Assembly: GCF_030811455.1 (NCBI RefSeq)
Contig: NZ_JAUSQU010000001.1
Location: forward strand, 1,054,001 to 1,118,000
From: Streptosporangium lutulentum
Lineage (GTDB): Bacteria; Actinomycetota; Actinomycetes; Streptosporangiales; Streptosporangiaceae
Length of the DNA: 64,000 nucleotides
Direction of reading: 5' to 3'
The translations under genes and the position numbers were made by a program. The notes under the pieces are model-generated. The model had not been told where the DNA came from and made no database searches. It saw nothing but the letters and a program-made list of their open reading frames with translations. Numbering within the stretch: the stretch's first letter is position 1; every line of letters begins with the position of its first letter. Positions 1 through 8,733 of this stretch are shown in pieces.

Positions 1-199
1 GGTTGCGCCGCCCGACCCGTTCGCGATTGAGGTAGCCGGCCTCGTGCAGGTCGCTGACGATGCCCTGTACGGCGCGTTCGGTTATGCCGATGACCGCGGC
101 GATGTCGCGTAGCCGCGCCTGCGGGTTACGGGCGATCTCCAGCAGCACCCGCGCGTGGTGGGTCAAGAAGGTCCAGGTAGAAGATCCAGCATCAGGCAC
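1..199 (-). CDS. Winged-helix DNA-binding protein, 3' end outside window
   Basis: Reading leftward from a GTG at 199, the 66 visible codons begin MPDAGSSTWTFLTHHARVLL and continue through a helix-turn-helix (RLRDIAAVIGITERAVQGIV) and a turn resembling a wing (GYLNRERVGRRN). This is the N-terminal winged-helix typical of small MarR/ArsR-like regulators in actinobacteria. An in-frame TGA lies two codons upstream of the GTG, so the start is well bounded, although no good ribosome binding site is seen. The C-terminal part is missing because the window starts inside the gene. It is divergent from the STAS gene. Target unknown. Confidence 0.75.
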   Translation of the reverse strand, partial: MPDAGSSTWTFLTHHARVLLEIARNPQARLRDIAAVIGITERAVQGIVSDLHEAGYLNRERVGRRN

Positions 200-398
200 G
201 GCGCGTCACACTTTCGGTCCTGCAACGTAGCGGTCGGAGGGGTGGATCCCATCGGACTGCCCATCATATGATGAACTGTCTTTCCGGTAATGTCCTTCCG
301 TAGTCATGGCGGTCAGGGCTCCGCCACAGGCGGCTGCCCCTCATCTACCCTACGGCGAGCGATCATTGCCGCTGCCATCTCGACTTCTTCTCGCCGGA

Positions 399-806
399 AT
401 GGAACCGGGGATGGAGGTAACGGCCGTGACCCCGCTATCGCTCACCAGCCAGTACCTACCCGGCGGAACGGTGGTCTGGGTGACCGGCGAGGTGGATGCG
501 ACCAACTCCGCCCGGCTGCTGACCTCCCTGGACCAGGCCCATCCGCGCCCGCAGGAGCCGCTGCTTCTCGACCTGAGCGCCCTGACCTTTCTGGACTGCT
601 CCGGCCTGGCGACCCTGCTGCACACCCGCGCCCGCCTGGCCGCCGCAGAGGGTCGGCTGTCTCTGGCGGCCCCGCACGAGCGCGTGAGGCGGCTGCTGGA
701 GCTCACCGGCCATGCCGGGTCGTTCGAGGTGCGCCACACGCTGGACGAGGCGGTCACCGCCGCCGGACTACGGGCAACGGCATGGATCGGCTCGGCCATC
801 GCCTGA
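399..806 (+). CDS. STAS-domain protein (anti-sigma-factor antagonist-like)
   Basis: The product of about 135 residues is a single STAS domain of the SpoIIAA/RsbV type: a beta strand VVWVTGEVDATNSARLL, then LLLDLSALTFLDCSGLATLL, where the DCSG serine matches the phosphorylation site of anti-sigma antagonists. Such proteins sequester an anti-sigma kinase when unphosphorylated, but no kinase or sigma gene is visible here. The start could be ATG 399 or ATG 411. The frame stays open upstream to an ATG at 306, but the added residues are not conserved-looking. It probably belongs to flanking chromosome rather than to the biosynthetic cluster. Confidence 0.75.
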   Translation: MEPGMEVTAVTPLSLTSQYLPGGTVVWVTGEVDATNSARLLTSLDQAHPRPQEPLLLDLSALTFLDCSGLATLLHTRARLAAAEGRLSLAAPHERVRRLLELTGHAGSFEVRHTLDEAVTAAGLRATAWIGSAIA

Positions 807-1089
807 AGGCCGACACGGCGGGTCCTGGCCCGGATGGGCGAGGATGTCAGTCCTCTTCCGGCCTCGGTACCGGTGAGCTCGCGTATCCAACTGTCGCCGG
901 TCGACCTATCCGGCTCCGGAATCACTACTGACCGTGAGGCTCCTGGCGGAGATCTGGGTGTGGAGCCCCGAACACTGACGAGAAGCAGCACCGACCTCTG
1001 CGCGTCGTAATGGCGATGACGCCGCCGTGTGGCGTCCGTACCCTCAGCGGGTGAGTCCCGTCCGAGGAATCCCGGTCGACGGGCTCGCC

Positions 1090-2016
1090 TCATTTCCGGG
1101 GCGCCTGGCCTGCCTTTTCCGTCCACAGCTCGTACGTGCTGTCCCCGGGGAGCACCCAGACCTCCACGTCGGGCCTGGTGATCTTCCGCAGCGGCGTCGC
1201 CTTGCCGGTCGTCGTCGAGACCCGGTAGACCGCCACCCCCGTCGCGGTCCTCGACCGGACGATCACGCGTCCCGCCTGGTCGAAGTCGAGGTCGTCGATG
1301 TACTGCCCGCGCGGCAACCCCACGGTCACCGTGCCGCTCGCGCGGCCGGTACGCAGGTCGAGCAGCCGCAACTGGCGATACTTCCGCCACGTGCCGACAG
1401 GCACCGCCGCCGTGACGTGGTCGTTCGCCAGCGCCGTCGGCGACAGCGATGTCTTCAGCCGCGTCCGGGCGCGCAGCCCTCGGTCGAACACCGTCAGCCG
1501 TTCCCCTGCCAGCAGCAGCCGGTCGCTGTCGGGACTGAACCCCGCGAAGGCCCACGCGTCCGTCCCTCCGGGAGGCGGCAGCACCTTGCCTTTGCGCAGG
1601 TCCGCGAAGATTCCCATCCCCGGCGCGGAGGTGCCCGTGACCACGTAACCGCCGTCGTTCGACACCAGCGGCCACTCCTCGTTGATCGAGGACGCCGTGA
1701 GCCGCGGTGACACCACCCTTTCCCCGCCGCTCAGCGTCCGCTCGACGAACAGCCCATCCGACTTACGGAAATAAAAGAAATGCCGCCCGTCCCCGCTGAC
1801 CAGGAACGGCGCCCGCGCCCCGGCGTTGGCCGCGTCGTCGGGCGCCTCGGTGAGCGCCTCCGGCACCTGCACCACGTTTCCGTTGGTCAGCACCAGTTTC
1901 CAGGTCTGGGTTCGCTGCGCGTGCGCGATCGTGGCCGGCGCGGCGGCCACCGCGGGCTGTCCGCTCAGGGCCACGGTGGTCAGAAGGAGCGTCGCAAGAG
2001 CCGTGCGAAATCTCAT
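1090..2016 (-). CDS. Secreted beta-propeller-like protein
   Basis: The 308-residue product opens with a Sec signal peptide (MRFRTALATLLLTTVALSGQ, then AVAAA as a likely cleavage zone). The rest consists of repeated strands of the kind seen in TolB/WD40-like propellers, for example FLVSGDGRHFFYFRKSDGL, PLVSNDGGYVVTG, FAGFSPDSDRLLLAGERLTV and LRLLDLRTGRASGTVTV. No catalytic residues are recognisable. It probably acts outside the cell or at the cell surface. The upstream DNA is unusually AT-rich and the ribosome binding site is weak. It is convergent with the STAS gene. Function unknown. Confidence 0.7.
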   Translation of the reverse strand: MRFRTALATLLLTTVALSGQPAVAAAPATIAHAQRTQTWKLVLTNGNVVQVPEALTEAPDDAANAGARAPFLVSGDGRHFFYFRKSDGLFVERTLSGGERVVSPRLTASSINEEWPLVSNDGGYVVTGTSAPGMGIFADLRKGKVLPPPGGTDAWAFAGFSPDSDRLLLAGERLTVFDRGLRARTRLKTSLSPTALANDHVTAAVPVGTWRKYRQLRLLDLRTGRASGTVTVGLPRGQYIDDLDFDQAGRVIVRSRTATGVAVYRVSTTTGKATPLRKITRPDVEVWVLPGDSTYELWTEKAGQAPRK

Positions 2017-2180
2017 ATTTCATAATATTGCGAGATTTCAAGAAATATTGCTGTTTTCTGCCGGAGTTCGATGCCGGCTGCTTATCCATTGAGTCCTTCG
2101 CGTCCCACAACAGGCTAACTGCGAAGCTTGTCTGAAGCGTAGTAGTTTTTCCAATTTTATGTATAAATAGGTGATTCATG
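2017..2180 (-). promoter_or_regulatory. AT-rich upstream region of the secreted-protein gene
   Basis: This stretch is markedly AT-rich for the window (runs such as ATTTCATAATATTG and TTTTATGTATAAATAG), and lies directly upstream of the minus-strand secreted-protein gene. It probably contains that gene's promoter; individual -10 and -35 boxes cannot be chosen confidently. Confidence 0.4.
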
Positions 2181-2283
2181 TATTTATCGCCGGATTTCAG
2201 GCCGAGGCCGGTGGGCGGCCCTCACATATGTGCGTTCGCCGTCCGGCCGCGATCCGCGCCACCCGCGAGGTGGACGGCGGAAC

Positions 2284-2940
2284 TCAGCGCGGAATGACGA
2301 TGGCGGTGACGATGAGTCCCCTGTCGACCAGCCATCGGCCGGAAAGGACGCTGAGGCGCCTGCCGTCGACCTTGGGCCCCGTCACCAGCAACCGCGCCGA
2401 GAAGGCGCCCGCCACGGGGTCGAAGCTGATCACCGCGTCCTCGAAGTCCAGCCACCGCCTGGCCAGCGGGAACCACGCCTTGTACACCGACTCCTTGGCG
2501 CTGAAGAGCATCTTGTCCCAGGACACCTGGGGATGGCCGGCCGACAGCAGGCGTAGCTCGGTGCGCTCCTCGGGCAGCGAGACGGCCTCCAGGACGCCGT
2601 TGGCCAGCGGGGTGTTGGGCTCGGCGTCGATGCCGATGGCCGTCACCGCGGAGGAGGTCCCCAGGACCGCGCCCCGGTATCCCGCGCAGTGCGTGATGCT
2701 GCCGACGACCCCCTTCGGCCACTGGGGCTCACCGCGCAGTCCCGGCAGCACGGGCGTGGCCGGCAGTCCGAGCCTGCCGAGGGCGGCACGGGCGCACACC
2801 CGCGCCGTGGTGAACTCCCTGCGGCGCTTCTCGACCGCTTGCTCGATCACCTTTTCCTCTTCGGGAAAAAGTGTCGCGTCAAGGGGGTCGTGGAAGAGGT
2901 CCGCCGCCACCACACAGCCGGGAAGGATGCTCTCGATCAT
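2284..2940 (-). CDS. 4'-phosphopantetheinyl transferase (Sfp/EntD type)
   Basis: The 218-residue protein has the family motifs in order: GVVGSITHCAGYRGAVL (P1 region), AIGIDAEPNT with the magnesium-binding D and E, and FSAKESVYKAWFPL, the WxxKEA-like motif. It transfers phosphopantetheine from CoA to the conserved serine of carrier proteins, and so could activate all the ACP and T domains of the NRPS-PKS encoded from 24 kb onward. The ATG at 2940 follows a GAGGGAG ribosome binding site on the minus strand. Length and architecture are those of an EntD-like enzyme. It is transcribed away from the rest and marks a plausible cluster edge. Confidence 0.92.
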   Translation of the reverse strand: MIESILPGCVVAADLFHDPLDATLFPEEEKVIEQAVEKRRREFTTARVCARAALGRLGLPATPVLPGLRGEPQWPKGVVGSITHCAGYRGAVLGTSSAVTAIGIDAEPNTPLANGVLEAVSLPEERTELRLLSAGHPQVSWDKMLFSAKESVYKAWFPLARRWLDFEDAVISFDPVAGAFSARLLVTGPKVDGRRLSVLSGRWLVDRGLIVTAIVIPR

Positions 2941-3075
2941 GATGTCTCCCTCGCAGGGAGGCGGTTTTCTGGAAAAGTGCTTTTGCCCTTCTCCCGCCTG
3001 GTCATGACGTGATCGTAGCCGCGCGCCGAATCGGGGGAAATCGTGTGGCGGGTTTCTCGGGCCTGCTCACCGTGG

Positions 3076-3103
3076 ATAAGGGCAGGCAGGGGACGGATAG
3101 GGG
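3076..3103 (+). promoter_or_regulatory. Three phased GGG heptamers, possible SARP-type site
   Basis: ATAAGGG (3076), GCAGGGG (3086) and ATAGGGG (3097) follow one another at offsets of 10 and 11 bases. The heptamers resemble the better-phased repeats upstream of the exporter and NRPS genes. Here the 10-base step breaks exact phasing and no -10-like box follows, so this is the weakest member of the set. Confidence 0.25.
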
Positions 3104-3419
3104 TCGGCCGGTGCGACACGCCGGCCGCGGTGGCGGCGGCGACGCGCCAGGCCCCGCCGACCTGTGCCGATGTGCCGGGCGGGCGGCCCGGGGATCTCGG
3201 GTGCGGACGCGGTCTTCACCGGGGAGCCGCGATGGCGGCCTTCGTGGCGGGTGGGGCCATGGCCCCGATGTCGTTCACGGAGGGGCCTTCCTTATCGTGA
3301 GCCGGATTGCCTTTCTTTGTCATCTCACGTTCACGCGGGGGATCGACGGTCTCATTCTCCGGCCATCCCCAATCCCCGAAAAGCTGCCGATCGTTTCCGG
3401 TTGCCCGAGAGTATGTAAG

Positions 3420-3435
3420 TTGAATTATTAATCAA
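3420..3435. promoter_or_regulatory. AT-rich imperfect palindrome
   Basis: TTGAATTATTAATCAA is an imperfect inverted repeat (outer arms TTGA/TCAA) and one of the few AT-only islands in this region. It lies about 400 bases before the first SARP gene. It could be an operator or part of a promoter. No protein is implied. Confidence 0.3.
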
Positions 3436-3629
3436 CGTGAGTCGATTTCGATCGGCTGCCGCGAAATAACGGTTCTGCCGTAGACACCGTCCGGAACCTG
3501 TGCGGTAATGCTCGTGTCCACACCACCCCTCCGCCGTCTGGCGCGATGGTCTGGTGGATACGGCCGGGCCGTTTCCACTCCGATCCCACTCGGTGAACGG
3601 CCGGCGCCCCCGAGCGACACGAGGTAGCC

Positions 3630-3725
3630 GTGAGCACCAGTAGCAGCAGCCGCATTCCCTCTCCCGTGAGAGTGACAGTGATCGCGATCGTGACCGTGAC
3701 GAAAGACGGGCGACCCTGGAGCTGA
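3630..3725 (+). CDS. Candidate 31-residue peptide (speculative)
   Basis: A GTG at 3630 preceded by GAGGT at a good distance opens a 31-codon frame. The product has a serine-rich start, a short hydrophobic stretch VRVTVIAIVTVT and the C-terminus KDGRPWS. It sits 112 bases before the first SARP regulator, in the same orientation and at a similar distance as the secreted peptide gene before the second SARP. The hydrophobic stretch is too short and has no cleavage site for a confident signal peptide. It may be a chance frame. Confidence 0.18.
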   Translation: MSTSSSSRIPSPVRVTVIAIVTVTKDGRPWS

Positions 3726-3837
3726 ACCGCGGTTCCGCACGGCCGGGGACACGGGGGTCCCGGGCCGCGACGACGGGCTGACGACGGGCCCAGCCCACCA
3801 CGCCATCACTCACGTCCTCGACAGGGGGAGATTTCGG

Positions 3838-6813
3838 ATGGAGTTTTTCGTGCTCGGCCCCCTGACGGCCGGGGTGGGCGACGAACGGCTTGACCTGGGA
3901 AGCGCACGGCAGCGGATCGTGCTGGCCGCACTCCTGCTCGACGCCAACAGGACCGTCACCGTCAGCCGCCTGATGGAGGCGATCTACGGCCACGATCCGC
4001 CGGTGACCTCGCGCTCCCAGGTCCAGAACTGCGTGTCCGCCCTGCGGCGCCTGTTCGATTCCCACGGGCACCCCGACCTCATCGTCACCACCTCCCAGGG
4101 GTACGCCCTCCAGATCCCCGGCGCGCGCATCGACGCCCAGCGTTTCAGGGCCACCCTCGTCCAGGCCAGGCAGGCCAGGGACGGCGGGCGGCAGGCGGAG
4201 GCGATCGACCTCTACCGCGCGGCGCTGTCCCTGTGGCGGGGACCCGTGCTCGACGGCGTCGAGAGCAGGCTGGTGCAGTCGGCCGCCGGCAGGCTCACCG
4301 AGCAGCGGATCACCACCGTCGAGGAGTGCGTCCAGTTGGAGCTGGAGCGCGGCGGCCACCACGAGCTGGTCGACGAGCTCGCCCGGTTCGTCAAGGAGTA
4401 CCCGCTGCGCGAGAAGCTGCGCGGCCTGCTGATGACGGCGCTCTACAGGTCCGATCAGCGGGCCGAGGCGCTGGAGGTGTACCGGCAGACGAGGCAGACC
4501 TGGGCCGAGGAACTGGGCATCGAGCCCAACGAGCATCTGCAGCGGCTCCAGCGGGCCATCCTCGCCCGTGACGAGAGCCTGAACCCGCCGGACCGGCACA
4601 CTCCCGGCGCCGTGGAGCGCGTGCGCGGGCGGAAGGGCGCGCCGGGCATGCTGCCGCCCTCCGTCGCCGACTTCACCGGGCGCACCGAGCAACTGGCCGA
4701 GATCCGCGCGCACCTGACAGGCGAAGGCGCGCGGGAGCGGTCGCGGCTGGCCGTACCCGTCGTCGTGATCGTCGGCAAGGCCGGCATCGGCAAGACGAGT
4801 ATCGCGCTGCACATCGCGCACGCCATCGCCGGGCACTCTCCCGACGGCCAGCTCTTCGCCACCTTCCAGGGAGGCTCCACCCGTCCGGTGGGTCCCTTGC
4901 AGGTGCTCGAACGCTTTCTGCGCGCGCTCGGGGTGTCCGGCTCCGCGATGCCGGAAGGGCTGGAGGAACGCGCGGAGACCTACCGCGACCTCCTGGCCGC
5001 CCGCAGGACGCTGGTCGTCCTGGACGACGTGGTCAGCGAGAGCCAGGTCCTGCCGCTGCTGCCGGGCAACCCCGAATCGGCCGTCATCGTCACCAGCCGC
5101 AGGCGACTGCCGGGGCTGGCCGGTGCGGCCCATGTCGACGTGGCGGTTTTCGAGGCCGAGCAGTCGCTTGAGCTGCTCTCCCGCATCGCGGGAGCCGAGC
5201 GGACGCGGGCCGAGCCCGAGGCGGCCGACGCCCTCGCCGAGCTGTGCGGCCACCTGCCGCTGGCGCTGCGCATCGTCGGCACCCGCCTGGCCGCGCGGCC
5301 CCGGTGGAGCCTGGGGCGGCTGGTGGAACTCCTCCAGGACGAGACCCACCGGCTGGACGAGCTCAGATACGGCGACATGGGGATCAGGGCCGGGATCTCG
5401 CTGACCTACGACGGCCTGGGCGAGGAGGCCAGGCGGCTGTTCAGACGCCTGGCGATCATGGAGGCTCCCGTCTTCTCCGCCTGGGCCGGTGCCGCGCTCC
5501 TGGACCGCTCGCCGGCCGAAACCGACGACCTGCTGGACGACCTGGCCGACGCTCAGCTCATCGAGATCGTGGGAGCGGGCAGGGGCCTTGAGACCCAGTA
5601 CCGCTTCCATGACCTCATCAGGGTGTTCGCCAGGGAGCGCCTGGCCGCCGAGGAGTCCTTCGCCGAGCGCAACGACGCGCTCGCCAGGATGCTCGGCGGC
5701 CTGCTGTTCATCGCCGACGCGGTTCGCGACCGCTACTACGGCCGCGACGTCGTCATCGGCAGCGACGCCGTCCGCTGGGCGCTGCCGGCCCCGCTGGTCG
5801 CGCAGTTCGCCGCCGCGCCGCTGGCCTGGCTGGAGCGCGAGCGCCCGTTCGTGCTCTCCGCCGTACGGCAGGCGGCGCACGCGGGGTTCGCCGGGCTGTG
5901 CTGGGACCTGGCGATGAGCATCGTCCCGCTCTTCGAGTCCAAGGTCTACCTCGACGACTGGCGGGAGAGTCACGAGATCGCACTGGCCGCCGCCCGCCGC
6001 TCGGGCGACCGCAGGGGCCAGGGGGCGATACTCACCTCGCTGAGCACTCTGTGCCATCTCGACCAGCGGCCGGCGGAGGCGTTCCGGCTGGCCCAGGCCG
6101 CGGTCACGGCGTTCGAGGAGGCCGGGGAGGTGCGCGGCGCGGCGCTGGCCACCCGCCATATCGGGATGCTGGACTGGACGGCCGGCCGTGCCCGGGAGGC
6201 GTCGTCGCGCTACGAGCGGGCGCTGGAGACCTTCCGCGCCACGGGCGACCGGGTGGCCGTCGCCTACGTGCTCAACCAGCTGGCCCAGATGGGACTGGAA
6301 CGGGGCGACACGGAGGGCGCGGAGCGTCAGCTCCGTGAGGCGCTGAGGCTCAGCAGGGAGGGCGACGGCAGGCGGGTGGAGGCCCAGGTGCTGTACCGCA
6401 TGGGGCACGCCCGGCTGAACTCCGGCGGTTTCCACGGGGCGGGGGAGTCCTTCGAGCGGGCGCTGGCCGTCGTGCGGGACCTCAGCGACCCGATCGGGGA
6501 GGTGCACGCCCTGCACGGGCTCGGTCTCGTGCGGCTTCGCCAGGGGGAGTTCGACGAGGCGGCCACGGCGCTGCGGCGGGCTCTGACGCTGGCCCGTGCC
6601 ACCAACCAGCGGCTCATCGAGGCGCGGGTGCTTCTCGGGCTGGGCGAGTCGTCCCTGCGGGCCGGGCAGGCCGGGCAGGCCGTCGACCTGCTCAAGCGGG
6701 CGCTGGCCCTGTTCGGCCGGTATGACAACGTCACCGCCCACGAGGCGAGGGCCCTGTCCCTGCTCGGCGACGCGCGGCGGGCACTCGGCGAGACCGTCCC
6801 ACCCGGCTCCTGA
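3838..6813 (+). CDS. Large SARP-family regulator (SARP-NB-ARC-TPR), copy 1
   Basis: The 991-residue protein has an AfsR-like layout. Residues 1-95 form an OmpR-type winged helix (FFVLGPLTAGVGDERLDLG at the start). Residues 96-240 form the bacterial transcriptional activation domain, ending in the typical EELGIEPNEHLQRLQRAIL. An NB-ARC ATPase begins near 280, with P-loop GKAGIGKT at 313-320 and a Walker B-like LVVLDDV. TPR-like helical repeats occupy the last third. Such proteins bind direct heptamer repeats and activate biosynthetic operons in response to a ligand or phosphorylation. ATG 3838 follows GGGGGAGA. It is a clear paralogue of the regulator at 12.5-15.6 kb, and an oligopeptide importer lies directly downstream, so a peptide ligand for the TPR region is plausible (inference). 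Confidence 0.93.
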   Translation: MEFFVLGPLTAGVGDERLDLGSARQRIVLAALLLDANRTVTVSRLMEAIYGHDPPVTSRSQVQNCVSALRRLFDSHGHPDLIVTTSQGYALQIPGARIDAQRFRATLVQARQARDGGRQAEAIDLYRAALSLWRGPVLDGVESRLVQSAAGRLTEQRITTVEECVQLELERGGHHELVDELARFVKEYPLREKLRGLLMTALYRSDQRAEALEVYRQTRQTWAEELGIEPNEHLQRLQRAILARDESLNPPDRHTPGAVERVRGRKGAPGMLPPSVADFTGRTEQLAEIRAHLTGEGARERSRLAVPVVVIVGKAGIGKTSIALHIAHAIAGHSPDGQLFATFQGGSTRPVGPLQVLERFLRALGVSGSAMPEGLEERAETYRDLLAARRTLVVLDDVVSESQVLPLLPGNPESAVIVTSRRRLPGLAGAAHVDVAVFEAEQSLELLSRIAGAERTRAEPEAADALAELCGHLPLALRIVGTRLAARPRWSLGRLVELLQDETHRLDELRYGDMGIRAGISLTYDGLGEEARRLFRRLAIMEAPVFSAWAGAALLDRSPAETDDLLDDLADAQLIEIVGAGRGLETQYRFHDLIRVFARERLAAEESFAERNDALARMLGGLLFIADAVRDRYYGRDVVIGSDAVRWALPAPLVAQFAAAPLAWLERERPFVLSAVRQAAHAGFAGLCWDLAMSIVPLFESKVYLDDWRESHEIALAAARRSGDRRGQGAILTSLSTLCHLDQRPAEAFRLAQAAVTAFEEAGEVRGAALATRHIGMLDWTAGRAREASSRYERALETFRATGDRVAVAYVLNQLAQMGLERGDTEGAERQLREALRLSREGDGRRVEAQVLYRMGHARLNSGGFHGAGESFERALAVVRDLSDPIGEVHALHGLGLVRLRQGEFDEAATALRRALTLARATNQRLIEARVLLGLGESSLRAGQAGQAVDLLKRALALFGRYDNVTAHEARALSLLGDARRALGETVPPGS

Positions 6814-6880
6814 ATGTGGGCGATCTTTCAGGACAAAGGTGCCGTTCGATGGATTTCATGCCTAAATGTCCGTGAGGTGA

Positions 6881-6904
6881 AAATTGACAGTGAAATTGAC
6901 AGTG
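6881..6904 (+). repeat. Perfect 12-bp tandem repeat containing TTGACA
   Basis: AAATTGACAGTG occurs twice in immediate succession. Each copy contains TTGACA, the consensus -35 hexamer. A TACAAA lies 19 bases after the second TTGACA. It could be a binding site for a regulator or part of a promoter for the downstream importer operon. Confidence 0.6.
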
Positions 6905-6938
6905 ATCTCTGCCTCGTCTCTACAAAATCCTACATTCT

Positions 6939-6960
6939 GGTGAATTCTTATGTATTCACC
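6939..6960. promoter_or_regulatory. Inverted repeat GGTGAAT-N8-ATTCACC
   Basis: Seven-base perfect arms are separated by eight bases and lie 35 bases downstream of the 12-bp tandem repeat. The size suits a dimeric operator. It is not followed by a T-run, so a terminator for the SARP gene is less likely. Confidence 0.4.
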
Positions 6961-7211
6961 TTAGAAAAGTCCCTGGTGTTCCTGCGACGACGTCCTTGAC
7001 CGGCGAAAGTCGGGAGGCTCGCCATCCATTGACAGCGGCCTGCAATAGCCCCTTCCTTGCACTTGTTGACTAGTTTGTGCTTAAGACGGACAAGCCGGGC
7101 AGCTCTGTGGCGCGGCCGGGATGATACAGCTCTATGCGATGGCCATAATCGGCGAAAAGCGACAGAATGACCCCTCTAGTTAGGCTGTCAGATGACAACA
7201 CGGGGGACATC

Positions 7212-8726
7212 GTGAAAAGTCAGATGGCGTCGCTCATCGGCTCCGGCATCGCCTTAGCCTTGGCTCTCACCGCCTGCGGCGCAGGGGGAAACGGGAGGGA
7301 GGGCCCGGCGTCGAGCACTGCCGAGTCGGCGCCCGTGATCGACATCGGCTCGCTGTACGAACCGCAGAACCTCGACAACGTGGGCGGCGGCGGACAGGGA
7401 GTGATCGAGGCACTCGGCGGAAACGTCTACGAGGGACTCTTCAGGCTCACCGACGACGGCACGATCGAGAACCTGCTCGCCGCCGACTACAAGGTCAGTC
7501 GCGACGGGCTCACCTACACCTTCTACCTGCACGAGGGGGTGCGGTTCCACTCGGGCGACCCGCTCACCGGCGCCGACGTCGAATACAGCCTGGAGAGGAT
7601 CATCGACGACGGCTCCACGTCCCCCCGCAAGAGCGCCCTGAGCGTGATCAAGAGCATCGAGACCCCCGGCACCTCGACCGTCGTGGTCAAGCTGTCGTCC
7701 AGGTCGATCTCGTTCGTCTACAACCTGAGCCACGTGTGGATCATCAACGACACGGTCAAGGAACCGGCGACCGCCGAGGACGGCACGGGGCCCTACCGGC
7801 TCGGCACGTGGAAGCGCGGCTCCTCTCTGTGCCTGGACAGGTTCGACGGCTACTGGGGCGCCGCGCCCAAGAACCGGCAGGTGGTGTTCCACTACTTCAC
7901 CGACGCGAGCGCGCTCAACAACGCGCTGCTGACCGGCACCGTCGACCTGGTGACCAGCGAGCAGAGCCCCGACGCCCTGGCCCAGTTCACCGGCGACCCG
8001 CGCTACAAGGTCAGCGAGGGAAGGTCCACGACCAAGCTCCTGCTGGCCTTCAACGACCGTGAGCCCCCCTTCGACAAGGTGCTCGTCCGCAAGGCCGTCA
8101 GCTCCGCGATCGACGACGGGAAGTTGCTGGAATCGATCTGGGACGGTCACGGCAGTCTGATCGGCTCGATGGTCCCGCCGAGTGACCCCTGGTACGAGGA
8201 CCTCACCGAGGTGAATCCCTACGACGTGGAACTGGCCAGAAGACAGCTCGCCGAGGCCGGTTACCCGGAGGGCTTCACCTTCACCCTCGACACTCCCAAC
8301 TACGACCCGCATCCCACCATCGCGACGTTCGTCAAGTCGGAGCTGGCCAAGGTCGGCATCACGGTGGACATCAACACCATCACCGCCGACGAGTGGTACA
8401 CGAAGGTGTACCAGCGGCACGACTTCACCGCGACCCTGCAGGAGCACGTCAACGACAGGGACATCCGCTGGTACGGCGATCCCGACTTCTACTGGGGCTA
8501 CGACAACCCACAGGTCGCGACCTGGATCAAGCAGTCGGAGGAGGCCTCCACCCTCGACGGGCAGACGGCCCTGCTGCGGAAGGCGAGCCGTCAGATCGCC
8601 GAGGACGCGGCCAGCGACTGGCTCTACCTCAACCCGCAGATCGTGGTCAGCACGGCCGGGGTGTCCGGCTACCCGGTCAACGGACTGAACGCACAGTTCT
8701 ACGTCTACGGCATCGACAAGCGCTGA
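7212..8726 (+). CDS. Oligopeptide ABC transporter, substrate-binding lipoprotein
   Basis: The 504-residue product is a family 5 extracellular solute-binding protein (OppA/DppA type). It opens with a lipoprotein signal ending LALALTAC|GAGG and contains the family stretches YKVSRDGLTYTFYLHEGVRF and the GTGPYRLGTWKRG loop. It is anchored outside the membrane and delivers peptides or similar ligands to the permeases. GTG 7212 is chosen because GGGGGA lies at proper distance and the lipobox is then correctly placed; an ATG at 7167 would add 15 residues before the signal. Codon 15 (7254-7256) is TTA, which is rare here and in many actinomycetes requires the developmentally regulated bldA tRNA. First gene of a five-gene operon. 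Confidence 0.93.
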   Translation: MKSQMASLIGSGIALALALTACGAGGNGREGPASSTAESAPVIDIGSLYEPQNLDNVGGGGQGVIEALGGNVYEGLFRLTDDGTIENLLAADYKVSRDGLTYTFYLHEGVRFHSGDPLTGADVEYSLERIIDDGSTSPRKSALSVIKSIETPGTSTVVVKLSSRSISFVYNLSHVWIINDTVKEPATAEDGTGPYRLGTWKRGSSLCLDRFDGYWGAAPKNRQVVFHYFTDASALNNALLTGTVDLVTSEQSPDALAQFTGDPRYKVSEGRSTTKLLLAFNDREPPFDKVLVRKAVSSAIDDGKLLESIWDGHGSLIGSMVPPSDPWYEDLTEVNPYDVELARRQLAEAGYPEGFTFTLDTPNYDPHPTIATFVKSELAKVGITVDINTITADEWYTKVYQRHDFTATLQEHVNDRDIRWYGDPDFYWGYDNPQVATWIKQSEEASTLDGQTALLRKASRQIAEDAASDWLYLNPQIVVSTAGVSGYPVNGLNAQFYVYGIDKR

Positions 8727-8733
8727 AGGTCCG

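Larger units (their letters stand above)
2941..3837. other. Intergenic region, 0.9 kb, no convincing gene
   Basis: No convincing protein gene is seen between the phosphopantetheinyl transferase and the first SARP regulator. Frames open on both strands look like high-GC noise. The left part holds heptamer repeats ending in GGG (3076-3103). The right part holds an AT-rich palindrome at 3420-3435 and a 31-codon candidate peptide frame at 3630-3725. A 22-codon frame at 3232-3300 with GGGGAG five bases upstream is also possible but unsupported. The long leader suggests that the first SARP has its own complex control region. Confidence 0.5.
6814..7211 (+). promoter_or_regulatory. Control region of the oligopeptide importer operon
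   Basis: These 398 bases between the first SARP and the importer are AT-rich compared with their neighbours. They contain a perfect 12-bp tandem repeat (6881-6904), a 7-bp-arm inverted repeat (6939-6960) and several AT-rich blocks further right. A 61-codon frame spans 6814-6999, but its sequence follows the repeats and has no recognisable features, so I do not call it a gene. The importer promoter presumably lies here. Confidence 0.45.

Noticed and set aside
2937..3119. 60-codon minus-strand frame whose stop overlaps the phosphopantetheinyl transferase start by ATGA
   Set aside because: The overlap suggested coupling, but the translation has no family resemblance or hydrophobic pattern, and the transferase has its own good ribosome binding site.
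3009..3431. 140-codon plus-strand frame in the gap before SARP copy 1
   Set aside because: Arginine- and glycine-rich noise without a ribosome binding site or recognisable domain; it also runs through the heptamer repeats and the AT-rich palindrome.
3352..6741. Very long open frame on the minus strand opposite SARP copy 1 (about 1,130 codons)
   Set aside because: It is the mirror of high-GC codon bias in a well-recognised SARP gene. The translation is low-complexity, rich in R, P, G and A, with no domain and no ribosome binding site.
6814..6999. 61-codon frame right after SARP copy 1
   Set aside because: AT-rich sequence with a 12-bp tandem repeat, no ribosome binding site and no recognisable features. 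Better explained as regulatory DNA.
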